Source: Alistipes sp. (GTDB lineage: Bacteria; Bacteroidota; Bacteroidia; Bacteroidales; Rikenellaceae). From it: a stretch of 64,000 nt of DNA. The translations under genes were made by a program, and so were the position numbers. The notes under the pieces are model-generated. The model was not told the DNA's origin and did no database searches. It saw only the letters and a list, made by a program, of their open reading frames with translations. This document shows, in pieces, positions 1 through 10,370 of the stretch. Location: positions 19,522-83,521 of the forward strand of contig JAIDUK010000006.1 in NCBI GenBank assembly GCA_029060215.1, read 5' to 3'. The stretch's first letter is position 1. Every line of letters starts with the position of its first letter.

Positions 1-1726
1 CTTTCTGACGCCAGAATGCGTAGTAGGTGTCGAACGTAGCGATGACCACGTTCTTGGAGTTCTTGAAATCCTTGGGCTCGGTGAGCTTGGCGTAGTCGGC
101 GTAGTTGCCGCGCATGCAGGCCAGATCCTTCATGTCGTCGCGGGCTTGATTGAGTTTCTTGGTGAGCAGGCCCCAGCGGATCAGGTCCTGTTTGCGGAGG
201 AACTCGCCTGCGAACTCCAAGGCGCGTTCGTCGATGATGGCCTTCATGATGGTGCCTTCGGTTTCGAAATCGTCGATGGCGGCATCGTCGCTGTTGACGG
301 CCGTACCGGCGGTCAGCGCATCGACATAGGCGTCGACCATCCCTTCGTTACCCTTGTAGGCACGTTTGCGGACTTCCTTGAGACAAATCTTGGCGTAGTC
401 CAGATCGCCGGTCCAAGCTGCGATTTCGGCAGCCATCAGGTAGACGTCAGCATAGCGCATGACAATGGGCTTGCAGCCGTCGCCCGTACCGCCGGGATAG
501 TCGATCATCCACTCGTAGCGATACTTGCCCCAATAGAAGCTGGATGCGTTGCGCATCTCCCAGCCGCCTTTGGTGCCGTCTTCGTTCTCGACATCTTGGT
601 TCCAGCGCATAGGCACGCAGGTGATGTCGCGACGAACGTCCTGCTTCTCGTACTTCCACCACAGCGTGGGGTTGGGGCCCGTTGCGCCGCCCTTGGACGA
701 TTTGTCCTTGATGAAGGGCGAGTTGGCGGTGTGAGGATAGGCGTGGGCGTAGTTCCAGCGGCCGCGGGCGTTGCCGAACGGCTGTACGAACATCACTTCG
801 CGCGAAGCGGTGACATGCGAGAAATCGTTGAACTTATGCCAAAGCGATTCGAAGCTGGGGTCGAGCGAGAGCGAACCGCTGTCGATGACTTCCTTGAGGT
901 AGGCCAGCGCCTTGGGATAGAGTTCGGCTTTGGACATGGTTTCGCGGGTCGAGAGACGCAGCGAACCGGGGTCGCCGGTGCCGGTCTTGCCGTCGGCGGG
1001 GCGCCATGCGTAACCGGCGGCGTTCAGCGCGATGCGGGCATAGAGACCCATGGCGAAAGCCTTGTTCATACGGTCGGTGCGCATGGTCTGCGTAGCCTCG
1101 TAGGGCCAGTAGAGCAGCGGAATGGCCGTGTCCAGATCGGCGAGCATGGCGGCATAGACATCGTCGCGCTCGGCCTTGGGATCGTAGAGGGTGGCGGAAG
1201 TCAGCGGCTCGAGGTGCAGAGGCACGTCGCCCCACATCTTGATGAGCTCGTAGTAGTAGAGCGCACGGTAGGTGAGCGCTTCGCCGAGCAGATAAGCCAT
1301 GTCGCGGTTGTTGGTCGTATTGCCGTAGGCACGCAGGTTCTGGATGGCGAGGTTGGCACGCTCGATACCGATCATGATTTCGTTGTAGCCGTTGTTGGAC
1401 GTATCCAACGAACCGTTGTCGGGTTTCGTGTTGTACTCGGACAAGGTGTATTCGTCGACCTTGGCGTCCGAAGCCTGAGATCCCATCTTGAGTTCGATGT
1501 CGGTATTGTAACCGTACATGTGGTTCAGACGGGCGTTGTAGGAATTGGTATGGGCGAAGATCTCGCCGATGCCGATCACCGCGAATTCAGCGGTCTGGTA
1601 CTGCGAGAATACCTTCTTTCCGTCGAACGACGATTGATTTTCGACTTCCAGCGCATCGTTCAGACACGAGGTCAGAAGACCTCCCATCAGCAGAAGCGCG
1701 GAAATGCTATATAATGTCTTTTTCAT
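1..1726 (-). CDS. SusD/RagB family outer-membrane lipoprotein (3' end outside window)
   Basis: Surface glycan-binding partner of the SusC transporter encoded just upstream. My translation from the ATG at 1726 begins with a lipoprotein signal (MKKTLYSI..., lipobox LTSC, Cys21), followed by the typical SusD N-terminal style with an alpha-helical TPR-like scaffold (ALTYRALYYYELIKMWGDVP, ERALEFAGEFLRKQDLIRWG). About 575 codons are present and no stop is reached, so the C-terminus lies beyond position 1. The gene follows susC by 32 nt on the same strand, as in most Sus-like loci. Substrate cannot be read from SusD itself; the nearby pectate lyase suggests pectin. The family call is secure. Confidence 0.95.
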   Translation of the reverse strand, partial: MKKTLYSISALLLMGGLLTSCLNDALEVENQSSFDGKKVFSQYQTAEFAVIGIGEIFAHTNSYNARLNHMYGYNTDIELKMGSQASDAKVDEYTLSEYNTKPDNGSLDTSNNGYNEIMIGIERANLAIQNLRAYGNTTNNRDMAYLLGEALTYRALYYYELIKMWGDVPLHLEPLTSATLYDPKAERDDVYAAMLADLDTAIPLLYWPYEATQTMRTDRMNKAFAMGLYARIALNAAGYAWRPADGKTGTGDPGSLRLSTRETMSKAELYPKALAYLKEVIDSGSLSLDPSFESLWHKFNDFSHVTASREVMFVQPFGNARGRWNYAHAYPHTANSPFIKDKSSKGGATGPNPTLWWKYEKQDVRRDITCVPMRWNQDVENEDGTKGGWEMRNASSFYWGKYRYEWMIDYPGGTGDGCKPIVMRYADVYLMAAEIAAWTGDLDYAKICLKEVRKRAYKGNEGMVDAYVDALTAGTAVNSDDAAIDDFETEGTIMKAIIDERALEFAGEFLRKQDLIRWGLLTKKLNQARDDMKDLACMRGNYADYAKLTEPKDFKNSKNVVIATFDTYYAFWRQK

Positions 1727-1758
1727 ATGTGTTGTATATCGCTTGAAGTTTTAGGCTT

Positions 1759-4700
1759 TTAGAACGAGAGGTTGAGACCGAACACCCACGAGCGGCTCTT
1801 CGGGAAGGCCGAGTAGTCGACGCCGGGGGTCAGCGGGGTCGAACGGCGCGTGTCGACCTCGGGGTCGTAGCCCGAGTAGGGGGTCCAGCAGAAGAGGTTG
1901 GTGCCCGTAGCGTAGACGCGTACGCGGGTCAGCCGGATCTTGCGGGTCAGATGCTCGGGGATGGTGTAGCCGATCGTCAGCGACGACAGACGCAGGAACG
2001 AACCGTCTTCGATGGCCCAGCTCTGAGCGATGCGCTTGTTCGAGTAGGGGGTCCACATGGTCTTGCCTGCGTTCATTGCAGCCAGCGTTGCGGGATCGTT
2101 CACCAGTTCGCCGGTAGCCCAGTCGATGTTGGTCCAGCGGTTGGAGGGCGAAACGGTGTTCAGTGCGTTCTGACCTTGGTTGGTCTTGGTGGTCGAGAAT
2201 TCGATCTTGTTGGCGTTGTAGATCTGGTTGCCGTACGAGTAGGTGAAGTTGGCAGCCACGTCGAAGCCGTAGGCATAGGCCGTCAGCGAGAAACCGCCGG
2301 TGAAGAGCGGCTGCGTGTTGCCGATGCGGGTGATGTCGTTGGCCGTGATCTTCGTCGGGTCGTCGTCGCTCAGTTTGGCCAGACGGGGAGCGCCCGGACG
2401 AAGTTCGGCGCCGGTGATGGGCGACGAATCGGCGATGCCCTCCTTCAAAGTCCACGTGCCGTTGTTGTAGTCGAAGTCGTCGACGGTATACATGCCTTGG
2501 TTGACATAACCGTAGATGTCGCCTAAGGGACGGCCTTCCTGTACGATGTAGTCATAGCCGATTTCGGTCGAGAACATGCCTGCGCTGGCCGTGATGCGGT
2601 CCAGACTGCCGAGGTCCATGACACGGTTCTGGTTGAAAGCGATGTTGGCGTCGAAGTTGATGCCCCACTTCTCCTTGCGGACGATGGCCGCACCCAGCGT
2701 AACCTCGATACCGCGGTTGCGCACCTCGCCGAGGTTGCGGTACTGGGTCGAGTAGCCGCCCGTCACGGGGAAGTTGATCAGCAGGTCCTTGGTGTTCGAC
2801 TGGTAAACCTCGACGCTACCGGTCAGACGGCTGTTCCAGAAACCGAAGTCGACACCCAAGTTGTGCGAATAGGTGGTTTCCCACTTCAGATCGGGGTTGG
2901 TCATGGTCGTACCGCCGGTCCAGATCACCGTGCCCTGCGAAATCCACGAAGTCTGCGACGAGCTGAACAGGGTTTCGGTCTGACCCGAGGGGATGTTGTT
3001 GTTACCCGCCGTACCGAAGCTGTAGCGGATCTTCAGGTTGTCGATCCACGTTTCGTTCTTGAGCCATTCCTCGCCCGAGAGACGCCACGAAGCGGCTACC
3101 GAGGGGAAGTAGCCCCATTGGTTGCCCTTGGCGAACTTCGACGAGCCGTCGGCACGCATCGTGGCCGATACCATATACTTGCCTTTGTAGTCGTAGTTCA
3201 CACGTCCGAAGAACGAGAAGAGCACATCGTCGTTGGCATATTTGTTCGATACCGACAGCGGGTGTTCGCCCGAGGACATGAACTTCCAAGCCATCTCCGA
3301 ATCGAAGAAGTCGGGCAGACCTTCGACTACGGTGTTCATCGTGTTCTGGCTCGTGCGCAGATACTCCATACCGACCAGCACGTTCAGATTGTGGTCCTTG
3401 GACAGTACGTCCTTGAAATCGTATTGCAGCGTGTTGGTGTTGCGGATCTTCTCGCGATAGATGCCTTCCCACTCGGCCAGCGGCTTGTTCTGATAGCCTG
3501 CCGACGCATAGCGCGAAGCGTAGGACGAAATGCCGTAGAAGCGGTCTTTGGTTTGTTTGTAGTCGTCCAGACCTGCTTCTACACGCAGACGCAGGTTGTC
3601 GATGATCTCCCATTGGAAAGCGGCGTTGGCGTTCCACGTCGTACGGTTGTAGCGCGAATCGTTCTCGCGTACGGCCTGAATGGGGTGTACGTAGTTGTTG
3701 TAGTCATCGGGGTTGTCTTCTTCGACGATTGCTGCATAGCGCGGAATCGGCGAGTAGACGATGGCGTTCTTCAGACGCGAATTCGACGACGAGCCGCGGT
3801 CGTTCAGACCGTTGGCGCCCGAGCCGGTCACGTCTACGTCCGAGTAGCGGATGTTGACATCGATCGACACGCGCTTCACGGGTTTGAACTGGCCTTTGAA
3901 GTTGAGGTTGTTACGCTTGTAGTCCGAGCCGATCATGATGGTCTTTTCGTCGTGGTGCGAGTAGCTGGCCGTCCACTTGTACTTGTCGCCGCTGCCCGAT
4001 ACCGAAAGGTTGTGATCGAACACCGTACCCGTGCGGCCGAACACCTGCTCCACCCAGTCGTTGCCGGGCATGTTGCGATAGAGGTCCATGTCTTCCCATA
4101 CGCCGTAGTTGGGCGTGTAGTAGCTCTTCGTGTTGCCCTTGATCATCGAATATTCATACTGCGTGCGTACGAAGTCGTAGACGTTCTGGGGCTCCAGCGC
4201 ATCCTTGTTGGCCATGTTCTTCACACCGCCGTAGATGTTGTAGTTGACCGTGATGCGGCCCGATTCGCCGCTCTTGGTCGTCACGATGATTACACCGTTG
4301 GCACCGCGCGAACCGTAGATAGCCGTCGAGAAGGCGTCTTTCAGCACGTCGATCGACTGGATGTCCGAAGCCGGGATGTCGGAGATGCTCTCCACCGGGA
4401 AGCCGTCTACAATATAAAGAGGCGAGCTGTCCTGCGTGATGGAGCCCGTACCGCGTACGCGGATCTTCACATCGGCATCGGGGTCGCCCTCGGTCGAGGT
4501 CACCTGCACACCGGCCATACGGCCCGACATGGCTTCGCTCACCGATGCCACGGGCATCTGGGTCAGCGCTTCGTTGCTGATGGACGATACCGAACCCACT
4601 ACGTCGCGGCGCTTGACGGTGGCATAGCCGACCACCACCACGTCGTCCAGTTGGTTGGAGCTCTCCACGAGGGTTATATCATAGGAGGTCTGCGACGCAT

Positions 4701-4986
4701 GCAGCGTCACGTATGCGTCATCGTAGCCGATGAAGCTCACTTTGAGCTGCTTGGCCGATGCAGGAACGTCTATTCTGAACTTTCCGTCCATGTCGGTGCT
4801 CACACCGATAGTCGTTCCTTCCACCACGACCGACGCGGCCAGCACAGGCCCCATGGAATCCTTGACAGTACCGGTGACGACTCGGCTTTGGGCCGAAGCG
4901 CTTCCCGCTGCCAAAGAAACGAACGCCAAAACGAGCGCTAAGCGTAGCGCTGCCGTCTTGGTGAATGCGTAGAATTTCTCTGTCAT
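1759..4986 (-). CDS. SusC/RagA family TonB-dependent outer-membrane transporter
   Basis: TonB-dependent importer of oligosaccharides across the outer membrane, 1075 aa, the normal length for SusC proteins. Residues 1-33 are a signal peptide ending in SASAQ. A carboxypeptidase-regulatory-like domain follows (about 37-120, VTGTVKDSMGPV to SFIGYDD), then the plug domain with the SusC signature LKDAFSTAIYGSRGANG, then a long 22-strand-type barrel ending in aromatic FGLNLSF. First gene of the susC-susD pair; the lyase gene upstream (5282-7822) is transcribed the same way but separated by about 295 nt and a stem-loop, so it may be a separate transcript. No N-terminal STN domain is seen, so no sign of an ECF-sigma/anti-sigma relay. 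Confidence 0.97.
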   Translation of the reverse strand: MTEKFYAFTKTAALRLALVLAFVSLAAGSASAQSRVVTGTVKDSMGPVLAASVVVEGTTIGVSTDMDGKFRIDVPASAKQLKVSFIGYDDAYVTLHASQTSYDITLVESSNQLDDVVVVGYATVKRRDVVGSVSSISNEALTQMPVASVSEAMSGRMAGVQVTSTEGDPDADVKIRVRGTGSITQDSSPLYIVDGFPVESISDIPASDIQSIDVLKDAFSTAIYGSRGANGVIIVTTKSGESGRITVNYNIYGGVKNMANKDALEPQNVYDFVRTQYEYSMIKGNTKSYYTPNYGVWEDMDLYRNMPGNDWVEQVFGRTGTVFDHNLSVSGSGDKYKWTASYSHHDEKTIMIGSDYKRNNLNFKGQFKPVKRVSIDVNIRYSDVDVTGSGANGLNDRGSSSNSRLKNAIVYSPIPRYAAIVEEDNPDDYNNYVHPIQAVRENDSRYNRTTWNANAAFQWEIIDNLRLRVEAGLDDYKQTKDRFYGISSYASRYASAGYQNKPLAEWEGIYREKIRNTNTLQYDFKDVLSKDHNLNVLVGMEYLRTSQNTMNTVVEGLPDFFDSEMAWKFMSSGEHPLSVSNKYANDDVLFSFFGRVNYDYKGKYMVSATMRADGSSKFAKGNQWGYFPSVAASWRLSGEEWLKNETWIDNLKIRYSFGTAGNNNIPSGQTETLFSSSQTSWISQGTVIWTGGTTMTNPDLKWETTYSHNLGVDFGFWNSRLTGSVEVYQSNTKDLLINFPVTGGYSTQYRNLGEVRNRGIEVTLGAAIVRKEKWGINFDANIAFNQNRVMDLGSLDRITASAGMFSTEIGYDYIVQEGRPLGDIYGYVNQGMYTVDDFDYNNGTWTLKEGIADSSPITGAELRPGAPRLAKLSDDDPTKITANDITRIGNTQPLFTGGFSLTAYAYGFDVAANFTYSYGNQIYNANKIEFSTTKTNQGQNALNTVSPSNRWTNIDWATGELVNDPATLAAMNAGKTMWTPYSNKRIAQSWAIEDGSFLRLSSLTIGYTIPEHLTRKIRLTRVRVYATGTNLFCWTPYSGYDPEVDTRRSTPLTPGVDYSAFPKSRSWVFGLNLSF

Positions 4987-5220
4987 AGTTAGAAGTTTTT
5001 AGATTAGAGTTTTGGAAAATTTTTATTAATTCGCTTGGTTTCGGTAAACGAAATTAAGGATTCCGGGGCGGGCAGGCGGGTAAATTTTATCAATTATCTG
5101 GTAAAATTTGTCAGGCTTGTCTGGACGGATATTCCTCTTTCGGGCCGTTCGTGCGGTCGTTCCGGGGCGTATCTGTCTCTTTTTTAGCGGAAAACCTTGT
5201 TTCGGGGACGGTAATTCGAT

Positions 5221-5269
5221 CGCGGCATAGGGAAATGTACGTTGTCGCGCAATATTTCCCTATGCCGCG
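5221..5269 (-). terminator. 16-bp inverted repeat downstream of the pectate lyase gene
   Basis: Arms 5221-5236 and 5254-5269 are perfect complements around a 17-nt loop. The structure starts 12 nt after the lyase stop codon and lies between that gene and susC. It lacks a clear T-run on the minus strand, so it may work as an mRNA 3' stabiliser or a protein-assisted terminator rather than a classical intrinsic terminator. Confidence 0.5.
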
Positions 5270-5281
5270 GTCGGATTCTTC

Positions 5282-7822
5282 TTACTTGATTTCGGCGTAG
5301 CTGCCCGTTGCGGTCTGCGCCTTGGTGATGTCTTTCACCAGATAGTGGAGATAGATTTCCAGATTGGTGTAGAGACCTTGCGGGTCGAGCGTCTTTTCGT
5401 TGCCGTCGGCCTTGTTGTCGCTGTCCAGACCGAACAGGTCTTCATAGTAGTCCGGAATTCCGTCGCCGTCGCCGTCGGTCGCAGCCCGGACAATTTCATC
5501 GTCGGTAGCCGTCAGCGTCGGATAGCCGCCTTTGTCTTCCGGCGTGTCTATCAGACCGTACCAGCTTCTCTTCAGTCCGTTGGCGTTGGTCGTATTCGTG
5601 TTTTCACCCGAAGTGCCCGTGCCGTTCTTTACGTCGGCCAGTACGCGGGCGTCGGCGTCATCCTGTCGGAGCGAAGCACCGCAGAGCTGCGTCATCAGGT
5701 TGAATGCTTCGTTGGCCGTGTGGGTCGTTACGCTGCAAACCTTGCCATTGCTCTCTACAGGGTACGCACTACTCGAATAGATGAATTCTTGCGGAACCGT
5801 TGATGCACTGTTGGCATTGACAACCATCGCTTTTTTGTTGTCGGCCGTCAATGCTTCGCCTTTGGATGCGTCGCCGATCGTCGTGTCGAACTTGTTGTTT
5901 CGGTTGTCTCCGATATAGATGTGCGGCTGTCCCTGAACGGGAGTTGCCAGACCGTTGCCATTATAATAAGTATCGGCATAGAAGAACCACAGCCGCTGAC
6001 AAGCCTTGCTTGCGCTTTCTACGCCATTTTTGTAGCTCGGTCCAGTACCTTTGTACGAAGCGGGTCCCCATTTGTAGTAGTTGCCGATGTAGTTCATCTT
6101 GATGCCTACGCCGCCGTATCCGGGGAAGTTGCAGAAGTTGTAGACCACGTTGTTGCGGAAGTCTACCAGACGTTTGTCGGAGGTGATGCCTTTCTGTTTG
6201 GACGCATCGCGGCCCTGTTCTTGATCGCCATACTGCTCGGGCCCGTCGAATCTCGGGTTGCGGGAGTCATGATGCGCAAGGATATTGTGGTGGAACGAGG
6301 CCGGAGCACCTCCCCAGATGCCGCCGTATCCGTGCGAGCCTTTGCCGTGTTTCCCGTTCCGCAGCGATTCGTACATCATGCACCACTGCATGGTCATGTT
6401 CTTGTTCACGTAGAACGACGCGCACTCGTCCGTGGACCACGACATCGAGCAGTGGTCGATGATGATGTTCTGCATGTCGCGGGCCCCGATGGCATCGAGC
6501 CCGTCGTTGCCGGCCATATCTCCCGGACGGATGCGGATATAACGGATGATGACGTTGTCGGCAGCAATGCTCAGCTCGTAGTTCTTCAGGCAGATGCCGT
6601 CGCCCGGTGCGGTCTGTCCGGCGATGGTCAGGTCGCCGCGCTGGATCTTCAGCGTGGACTTCAGTTCGATGGTTCCCGCTACGTCGAAGACGATGGTGCG
6701 GGCACCGGACTTGCCTACGGCTTCGCGCAGCGAGCCCGGGCCGCTGTCATTGAGATTCGTAACATGGTAGACGGCACCTCCGCGGCCGCCCGTGGTGAAC
6801 ATGCCTGCGCCCTCGGCACCCGGGAATGCACGCAGGATGCCGTCCATTTCGTGTTCGGGCAGTTCGGCGTCGAATTCGACGGTTGCCGACGATTTGGTGC
6901 GGAAGCGCACCGGTTCGGCTTCTTCCGAATCGCTCATGTAGGGATCGGCTTCGTCGGCCACGGCCCGGATCACGAACAGATAGTCGGTCAGTTCTTTCAG
7001 ATCGCCGATCGTGACGCTCGTTTCTGCGGTCTCGCTTTCCTTCACGGGCGTGCTTTCGACCGTTGCTTCGTAGAGTTTATAGGCGTATTTCTTGGCGCCG
7101 GTCACTGCGGCCCAGCTGATTTCGGCCGATGCGGCCGTGCGGTTTTTGACCACGGCTGCCGGAGTTCTCAGCTGTTCGTGCGCCCGGGTCTTGAAGCTCA
7201 CGTAGGCCGACCACGGCGAATCGGTCTTGCCCGTTTCCTTGGAGACGGTCATCGCCCGGAATCGGTATTCGGTGCCTTCGGTCAGTTCGTCGAACGTCAC
7301 GCTCAGCGCCGTTTCCGACCCTTCGGCGACGATCTCGCCGCTCCTGTCGGTCAGCTGGTATTTGTAGCTTCCGGCTCCTTCGACGGCTTCCCATGCCAGC
7401 GTCGCCGAGGTGTCGGTCAGCGTCTTTTCGTCTACGACGGGTTTCGGGGCCGGGAGCATGTTGCTCGATGCGGTCACGTATTCCGACCACTCCGAATCCT
7501 TGTATTCCGAGTTGGGCCGTGCTTTTGCCATCACGCGGAATGAGTAGATCGTCTCTTCTTCCATTGTGAACGAGTAGGCTGCGGCGAAGACGGTGCCGCT
7601 TTCGACGCTTTCGCTGGCATCCGTTTTCAGTTCCCAGCCGTATTGATGGGCATTTTCCACGGCGCTCCAGCGCACCGTAGCCGTGTTGCCCTCCACCGCG
7701 ACCACAGGGGTCGGGGCGGCAAGCGGGGTGTTCCCGTTCATGGGATCGGTTCCGTCCGAGCCGCACCCTGCCAGCAGGGCCAGCATGCAGGCTCCGAAGA
7801 GCCGTTCGATCGATTTTTTCAT
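5282..7822 (-). CDS. FN3-repeat pectate lyase lipoprotein (PL1-like)
   Basis: Predicted surface or periplasmic enzyme that cleaves polygalacturonan by beta-elimination. From the ATG at 7822 the protein is 846 aa: lipoprotein signal with lipobox LAGC (Cys20), three fibronectin type III repeats (about 35-115, 120-210, 215-300), then a parallel beta-helix lyase domain from about 320 beginning AFPGAEGAGMFTTGG and LNDSGPGSLREAV. The motif IIIDHCSMSWSTDE and the downstream HHDSRNPRFDG (Arg-x-Pro-type catalytic segment) are typical of PL1 lyases. An in-frame ATG at 7834 would add MYEP; the one at 7822 gives a better signal peptide. It is the only clear glycan enzyme in the locus and defines a probable pectin target. 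Confidence 0.9.
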   Translation of the reverse strand: MKKSIERLFGACMLALLAGCGSDGTDPMNGNTPLAAPTPVVAVEGNTATVRWSAVENAHQYGWELKTDASESVESGTVFAAAYSFTMEEETIYSFRVMAKARPNSEYKDSEWSEYVTASSNMLPAPKPVVDEKTLTDTSATLAWEAVEGAGSYKYQLTDRSGEIVAEGSETALSVTFDELTEGTEYRFRAMTVSKETGKTDSPWSAYVSFKTRAHEQLRTPAAVVKNRTAASAEISWAAVTGAKKYAYKLYEATVESTPVKESETAETSVTIGDLKELTDYLFVIRAVADEADPYMSDSEEAEPVRFRTKSSATVEFDAELPEHEMDGILRAFPGAEGAGMFTTGGRGGAVYHVTNLNDSGPGSLREAVGKSGARTIVFDVAGTIELKSTLKIQRGDLTIAGQTAPGDGICLKNYELSIAADNVIIRYIRIRPGDMAGNDGLDAIGARDMQNIIIDHCSMSWSTDECASFYVNKNMTMQWCMMYESLRNGKHGKGSHGYGGIWGGAPASFHHNILAHHDSRNPRFDGPEQYGDQEQGRDASKQKGITSDKRLVDFRNNVVYNFCNFPGYGGVGIKMNYIGNYYKWGPASYKGTGPSYKNGVESASKACQRLWFFYADTYYNGNGLATPVQGQPHIYIGDNRNNKFDTTIGDASKGEALTADNKKAMVVNANSASTVPQEFIYSSSAYPVESNGKVCSVTTHTANEAFNLMTQLCGASLRQDDADARVLADVKNGTGTSGENTNTTNANGLKRSWYGLIDTPEDKGGYPTLTATDDEIVRAATDGDGDGIPDYYEDLFGLDSDNKADGNEKTLDPQGLYTNLEIYLHYLVKDITKAQTATGSYAEIK

Positions 7823-8154
7823 AGGTTCGTACATAGGTTATTTGTTCGTTTCGGATTTCATCCTTGGTTTCGGGTATACAAAATTATCCATTACCCCCCC
7901 CCGCATATTGGATTTTTTGACGCAAAACAGGGACTTTTTTTTAATCGCGAATCCGGTTCCGGCCCTTGTTGTTATATTATATATAGGTGTATTCCTATCT
8001 CCGAATGGGCCGGGCGCTCCGTTTTTCGGGTCCGGCTGCGGTGCGTCGCTTCGGAGTTGACGCTCCGGGCAGGCTCCGTTCCGGCCGCAGATTTGCTGTT
8101 GCGCATTATGAAATTGCGAATTCATTTCGTACCTTTGCGTGTTATTTCGTAGCT
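7823..8154. promoter_or_regulatory. Divergent regulatory region between pectate lyase and sufB, with a C9 tract
   Basis: No gene is visible. On the minus strand, 7879-7886 reads TAATTTTG, a good -7 box for the lyase gene. A run of nine C (7894-7902, nine G on the lyase strand) lies just upstream of it, where the spacer would be. No TTTG sits at the expected distance, so the -33 element is unclear. On the plus strand TACCTTTG (8130-8137) lies 17 nt before the sufB ATG and is its likely -7 box. Confidence 0.5.
8130..8137 (+). promoter_or_regulatory. -7 box of the suf operon promoter
   Basis: TACCTTTG fits the Bacteroidota TAnnTTTG consensus. The -33 element is weak; no TTTG is found 19-20 nt upstream. 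It places transcription start only about 10 nt before the sufB ATG. Confidence 0.5.
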
Positions 8155-9600
8155 ATGGCTGAAAACGAAAAAGAGTTGTTGGAGCATATCGGCGGGCAGG
8201 AGTACAAGTACGGCTTCACCACGCAGATCGACACCGAGCTGATCCGCAAGGGGCTCGACGAGGAGGTCGTGCGTCTGATTTCCGCCAAGAAGGGCGAGCC
8301 CGGGTGGATGACCGAGCGGCGCGTGGCGGCTTTCCGTCATTGGCTCACGCTCGACCCGCCCGTGTGGGCCCATTTGTCGATTCCCGATATCGATTTCCAG
8401 AATATCATCTACTATGCGGCTCCCAAGCCCAAGAAGCGCTTGGAGTCGATGGACGAGGTCGACCCCGAGTTGAAGCGGACGTTCGACAAGTTGGGCATTC
8501 CGCTCGAGGAGCAGATGGCGTTGGCCGGCGTGGCGGTCGATGCCGTCATGGATTCCGTCTCGGTCAAGACCACTTTCAAGGAGACCCTCGCCGGGATGGG
8601 CATCATCTTCTGTTCGATTTCCGAGGCACTGCGCGATTATCCCGAGTTGGTGCGCAAGTATCTCGGCAGCGTCGTGCCCCATACCGATAATTTCTACGCC
8701 GCATTGAATGCCGCCGTCTTCTCCGACGGGTCGTTCTGCTACATCCCCAAAGGGGTGCGGTGTCCCATGGAGCTCTCTACCTATTTCCGCATCAACGCCG
8801 CGGGTACGGGGCAGTTCGAGCGTACGCTCATCGTCGCCGACGAGGGTTCCTACGTCAGTTATCTGGAGGGTTGCACCGCTCCGCAGCGCGACGAGAACCA
8901 GTTGCACGCCGCCGTGGTCGAAATCGTTGTCGAGAAGAACGCCGAAGTCAAGTATTCCACCGTCCAGAATTGGTATCCCGGCGACCGCGAGGGTCGGGGC
9001 GGCATCTACAATTTCGTCACCAAGCGCGGTATCTGCTGCGAGAACGCGCGCCTGTCGTGGACGCAGGTCGAGACCGGTTCGGCCATTACATGGAAGTATC
9101 CGAGCTGCATTCTTGCGGGCGATAACTCCGTCGGCGAGTTCTACTCCGTGGCCATGACCAACAACCGCCAGCAGGCCGATACTGGCACTAAGATGATCCA
9201 TATCGGGCGCAACACCCGCAGCCGCATCGTCTCCAAGGGTATTTCGGCCGGGCGCAGCGAGAATTCCTACCGCGGGCTGGTCCGCGTGGGCAAGGGGGCC
9301 GAGGGGGCGCGCAATTATTCGCAGTGCGATTCGCTTTTGATAGGCGACAAGTGCGGGGCCCATACGTTCCCCGAGATCGATTGCCGCAACCGGTCGGCGG
9401 TTGTGGAGCACGAGGCCACCACGTCGAAGATCTCCGACGACCAGCTCTTCTACTGCAACCAGCGCGGTCTCTCAACCGAGGATGCCGTCGGCCTGATCGT
9501 CAACGGCTATGCCCGCGAGGTGTTGGCCAAGCTGCCTATGGAGTTCGCCGTCGAGGCGCAGAAATTGTTGTCCCTCAGTCTGGAGGGCAGTGTCGGATAG
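8155..9600 (+). CDS. sufB: Fe-S cluster assembly protein SufB
   Basis: Scaffold subunit of the SufBCD iron-sulfur cluster assembly complex in the cytoplasm, 481 aa. I chose the ATG at 8155 ([15 protein letters not shown]) because it follows a TACCTTTG promoter box by 17 nt; the open frame upstream to 7987 would lie before that box. The C-terminal core holds the conserved NYSQCDS cysteine (Cys391) and the EHEATTSK glutamate used in cluster assembly, then the RGLSTEDAV segment. First gene of sufB-sufC-sufD-sufS; sufC follows after 17 nt. No sufA, sufE or sufU gene is present beside it. Confidence 0.97.
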   Translation: MAENEKELLEHIGGQEYKYGFTTQIDTELIRKGLDEEVVRLISAKKGEPGWMTERRVAAFRHWLTLDPPVWAHLSIPDIDFQNIIYYAAPKPKKRLESMDEVDPELKRTFDKLGIPLEEQMALAGVAVDAVMDSVSVKTTFKETLAGMGIIFCSISEALRDYPELVRKYLGSVVPHTDNFYAALNAAVFSDGSFCYIPKGVRCPMELSTYFRINAAGTGQFERTLIVADEGSYVSYLEGCTAPQRDENQLHAAVVEIVVEKNAEVKYSTVQNWYPGDREGRGGIYNFVTKRGICCENARLSWTQVETGSAITWKYPSCILAGDNSVGEFYSVAMTNNRQQADTGTKMIHIGRNTRSRIVSKGISAGRSENSYRGLVRVGKGAEGARNYSQCDSLLIGDKCGAHTFPEIDCRNRSAVVEHEATTSKISDDQLFYCNQRGLSTEDAVGLIVNGYAREVLAKLPMEFAVEAQKLLSLSLEGSVG

Positions 9601-9617
9601 AAAAAAGCAAGTAAGAT

Positions 9618-10370
9618 ATGTTGAGCGTTAAAAATCTGCATGCGTCGGTCGACGGCAAGGAGATTCTGCGGGGCATCGACCTCGAGGTCCGGCCCGGCGA
9701 GGTGCATGCCATCATGGGCCCCAACGGTTCGGGCAAGTCGACGTTGGCTTCGGTGCTGGCCGGCAACGAGAAGTTCACCGTCACCGAGGGTTCGGCTTCG
9801 TTCATGGGGCACGACCTGCTGGCCATGTCCATCGAGGACCGTGCACGGTTGGGATTATTTCTCGGCTTCCAGTATCCGGTCGAGATTCCCGGTGTCACGA
9901 TGGCCAATTTCATGAAGCTCGCCGTCAACGAGCAGCGCAAGTTCCGCGGCGAAGAACCGCTGTCGGCCGCCGAGTTCCTCAAGCTCATGCGCGAGAAGAG
10001 CGCCGTGGTGGAGCTGGACGCCAAACTGACGTCGCGCGCCGTCAACGAGGGTTTCTCGGGCGGCGAGAAGAAGAAGAACGAGATTTTCCAGATGGCCATG
10101 CTCGACCCCAAGCTCGCCATCCTCGACGAGACCGATTCGGGTCTGGACATCGACGCCCTGCGCATCGTCGCCACGGGCGTGACGAAGTTGCATACGCCGC
10201 AGAACGCTACGGTCGTCATCACCCATTACCAGCGTTTGTTGGATTACATCGTGCCCGACGTGGTGCATGTCCTCTACCGGGGGCGGATCATCCATTCGGG
10301 CGACAAGTCGTTGGCGCTCAAGCTCGAAAAAGAGGGTTACGATTGGCTCATAAACGATTACAAGGAGTAA
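9618..10370 (+). CDS. sufC: Fe-S cluster assembly ATPase SufC
   Basis: ABC-type ATPase of the SufBCD complex, 250 aa, the usual length. Walker A is GPNGSGKST, the signature is FSGGEKKKNE and Walker B is LAILDETDSGLDID, all intact; the modified signature (SGGEKK) is typical for SufC. It has no membrane partner, as expected. The stop codon overlaps the sufD start (TAATG at 10368-10372), so translation is probably coupled. Confidence 0.97.
   Translation: MLSVKNLHASVDGKEILRGIDLEVRPGEVHAIMGPNGSGKSTLASVLAGNEKFTVTEGSASFMGHDLLAMSIEDRARLGLFLGFQYPVEIPGVTMANFMKLAVNEQRKFRGEEPLSAAEFLKLMREKSAVVELDAKLTSRAVNEGFSGGEKKKNEIFQMAMLDPKLAILDETDSGLDIDALRIVATGVTKLHTPQNATVVITHYQRLLDYIVPDVVHVLYRGRIIHSGDKSLALKLEKEGYDWLINDYKE

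Noticed and set aside
2863..4941. 692-codon open frame on the strand opposite susC
   Set aside because: It mirrors the SusC codons exactly, has no signal, domain or promoter, and arises from the GC-rich codon use of the real gene.
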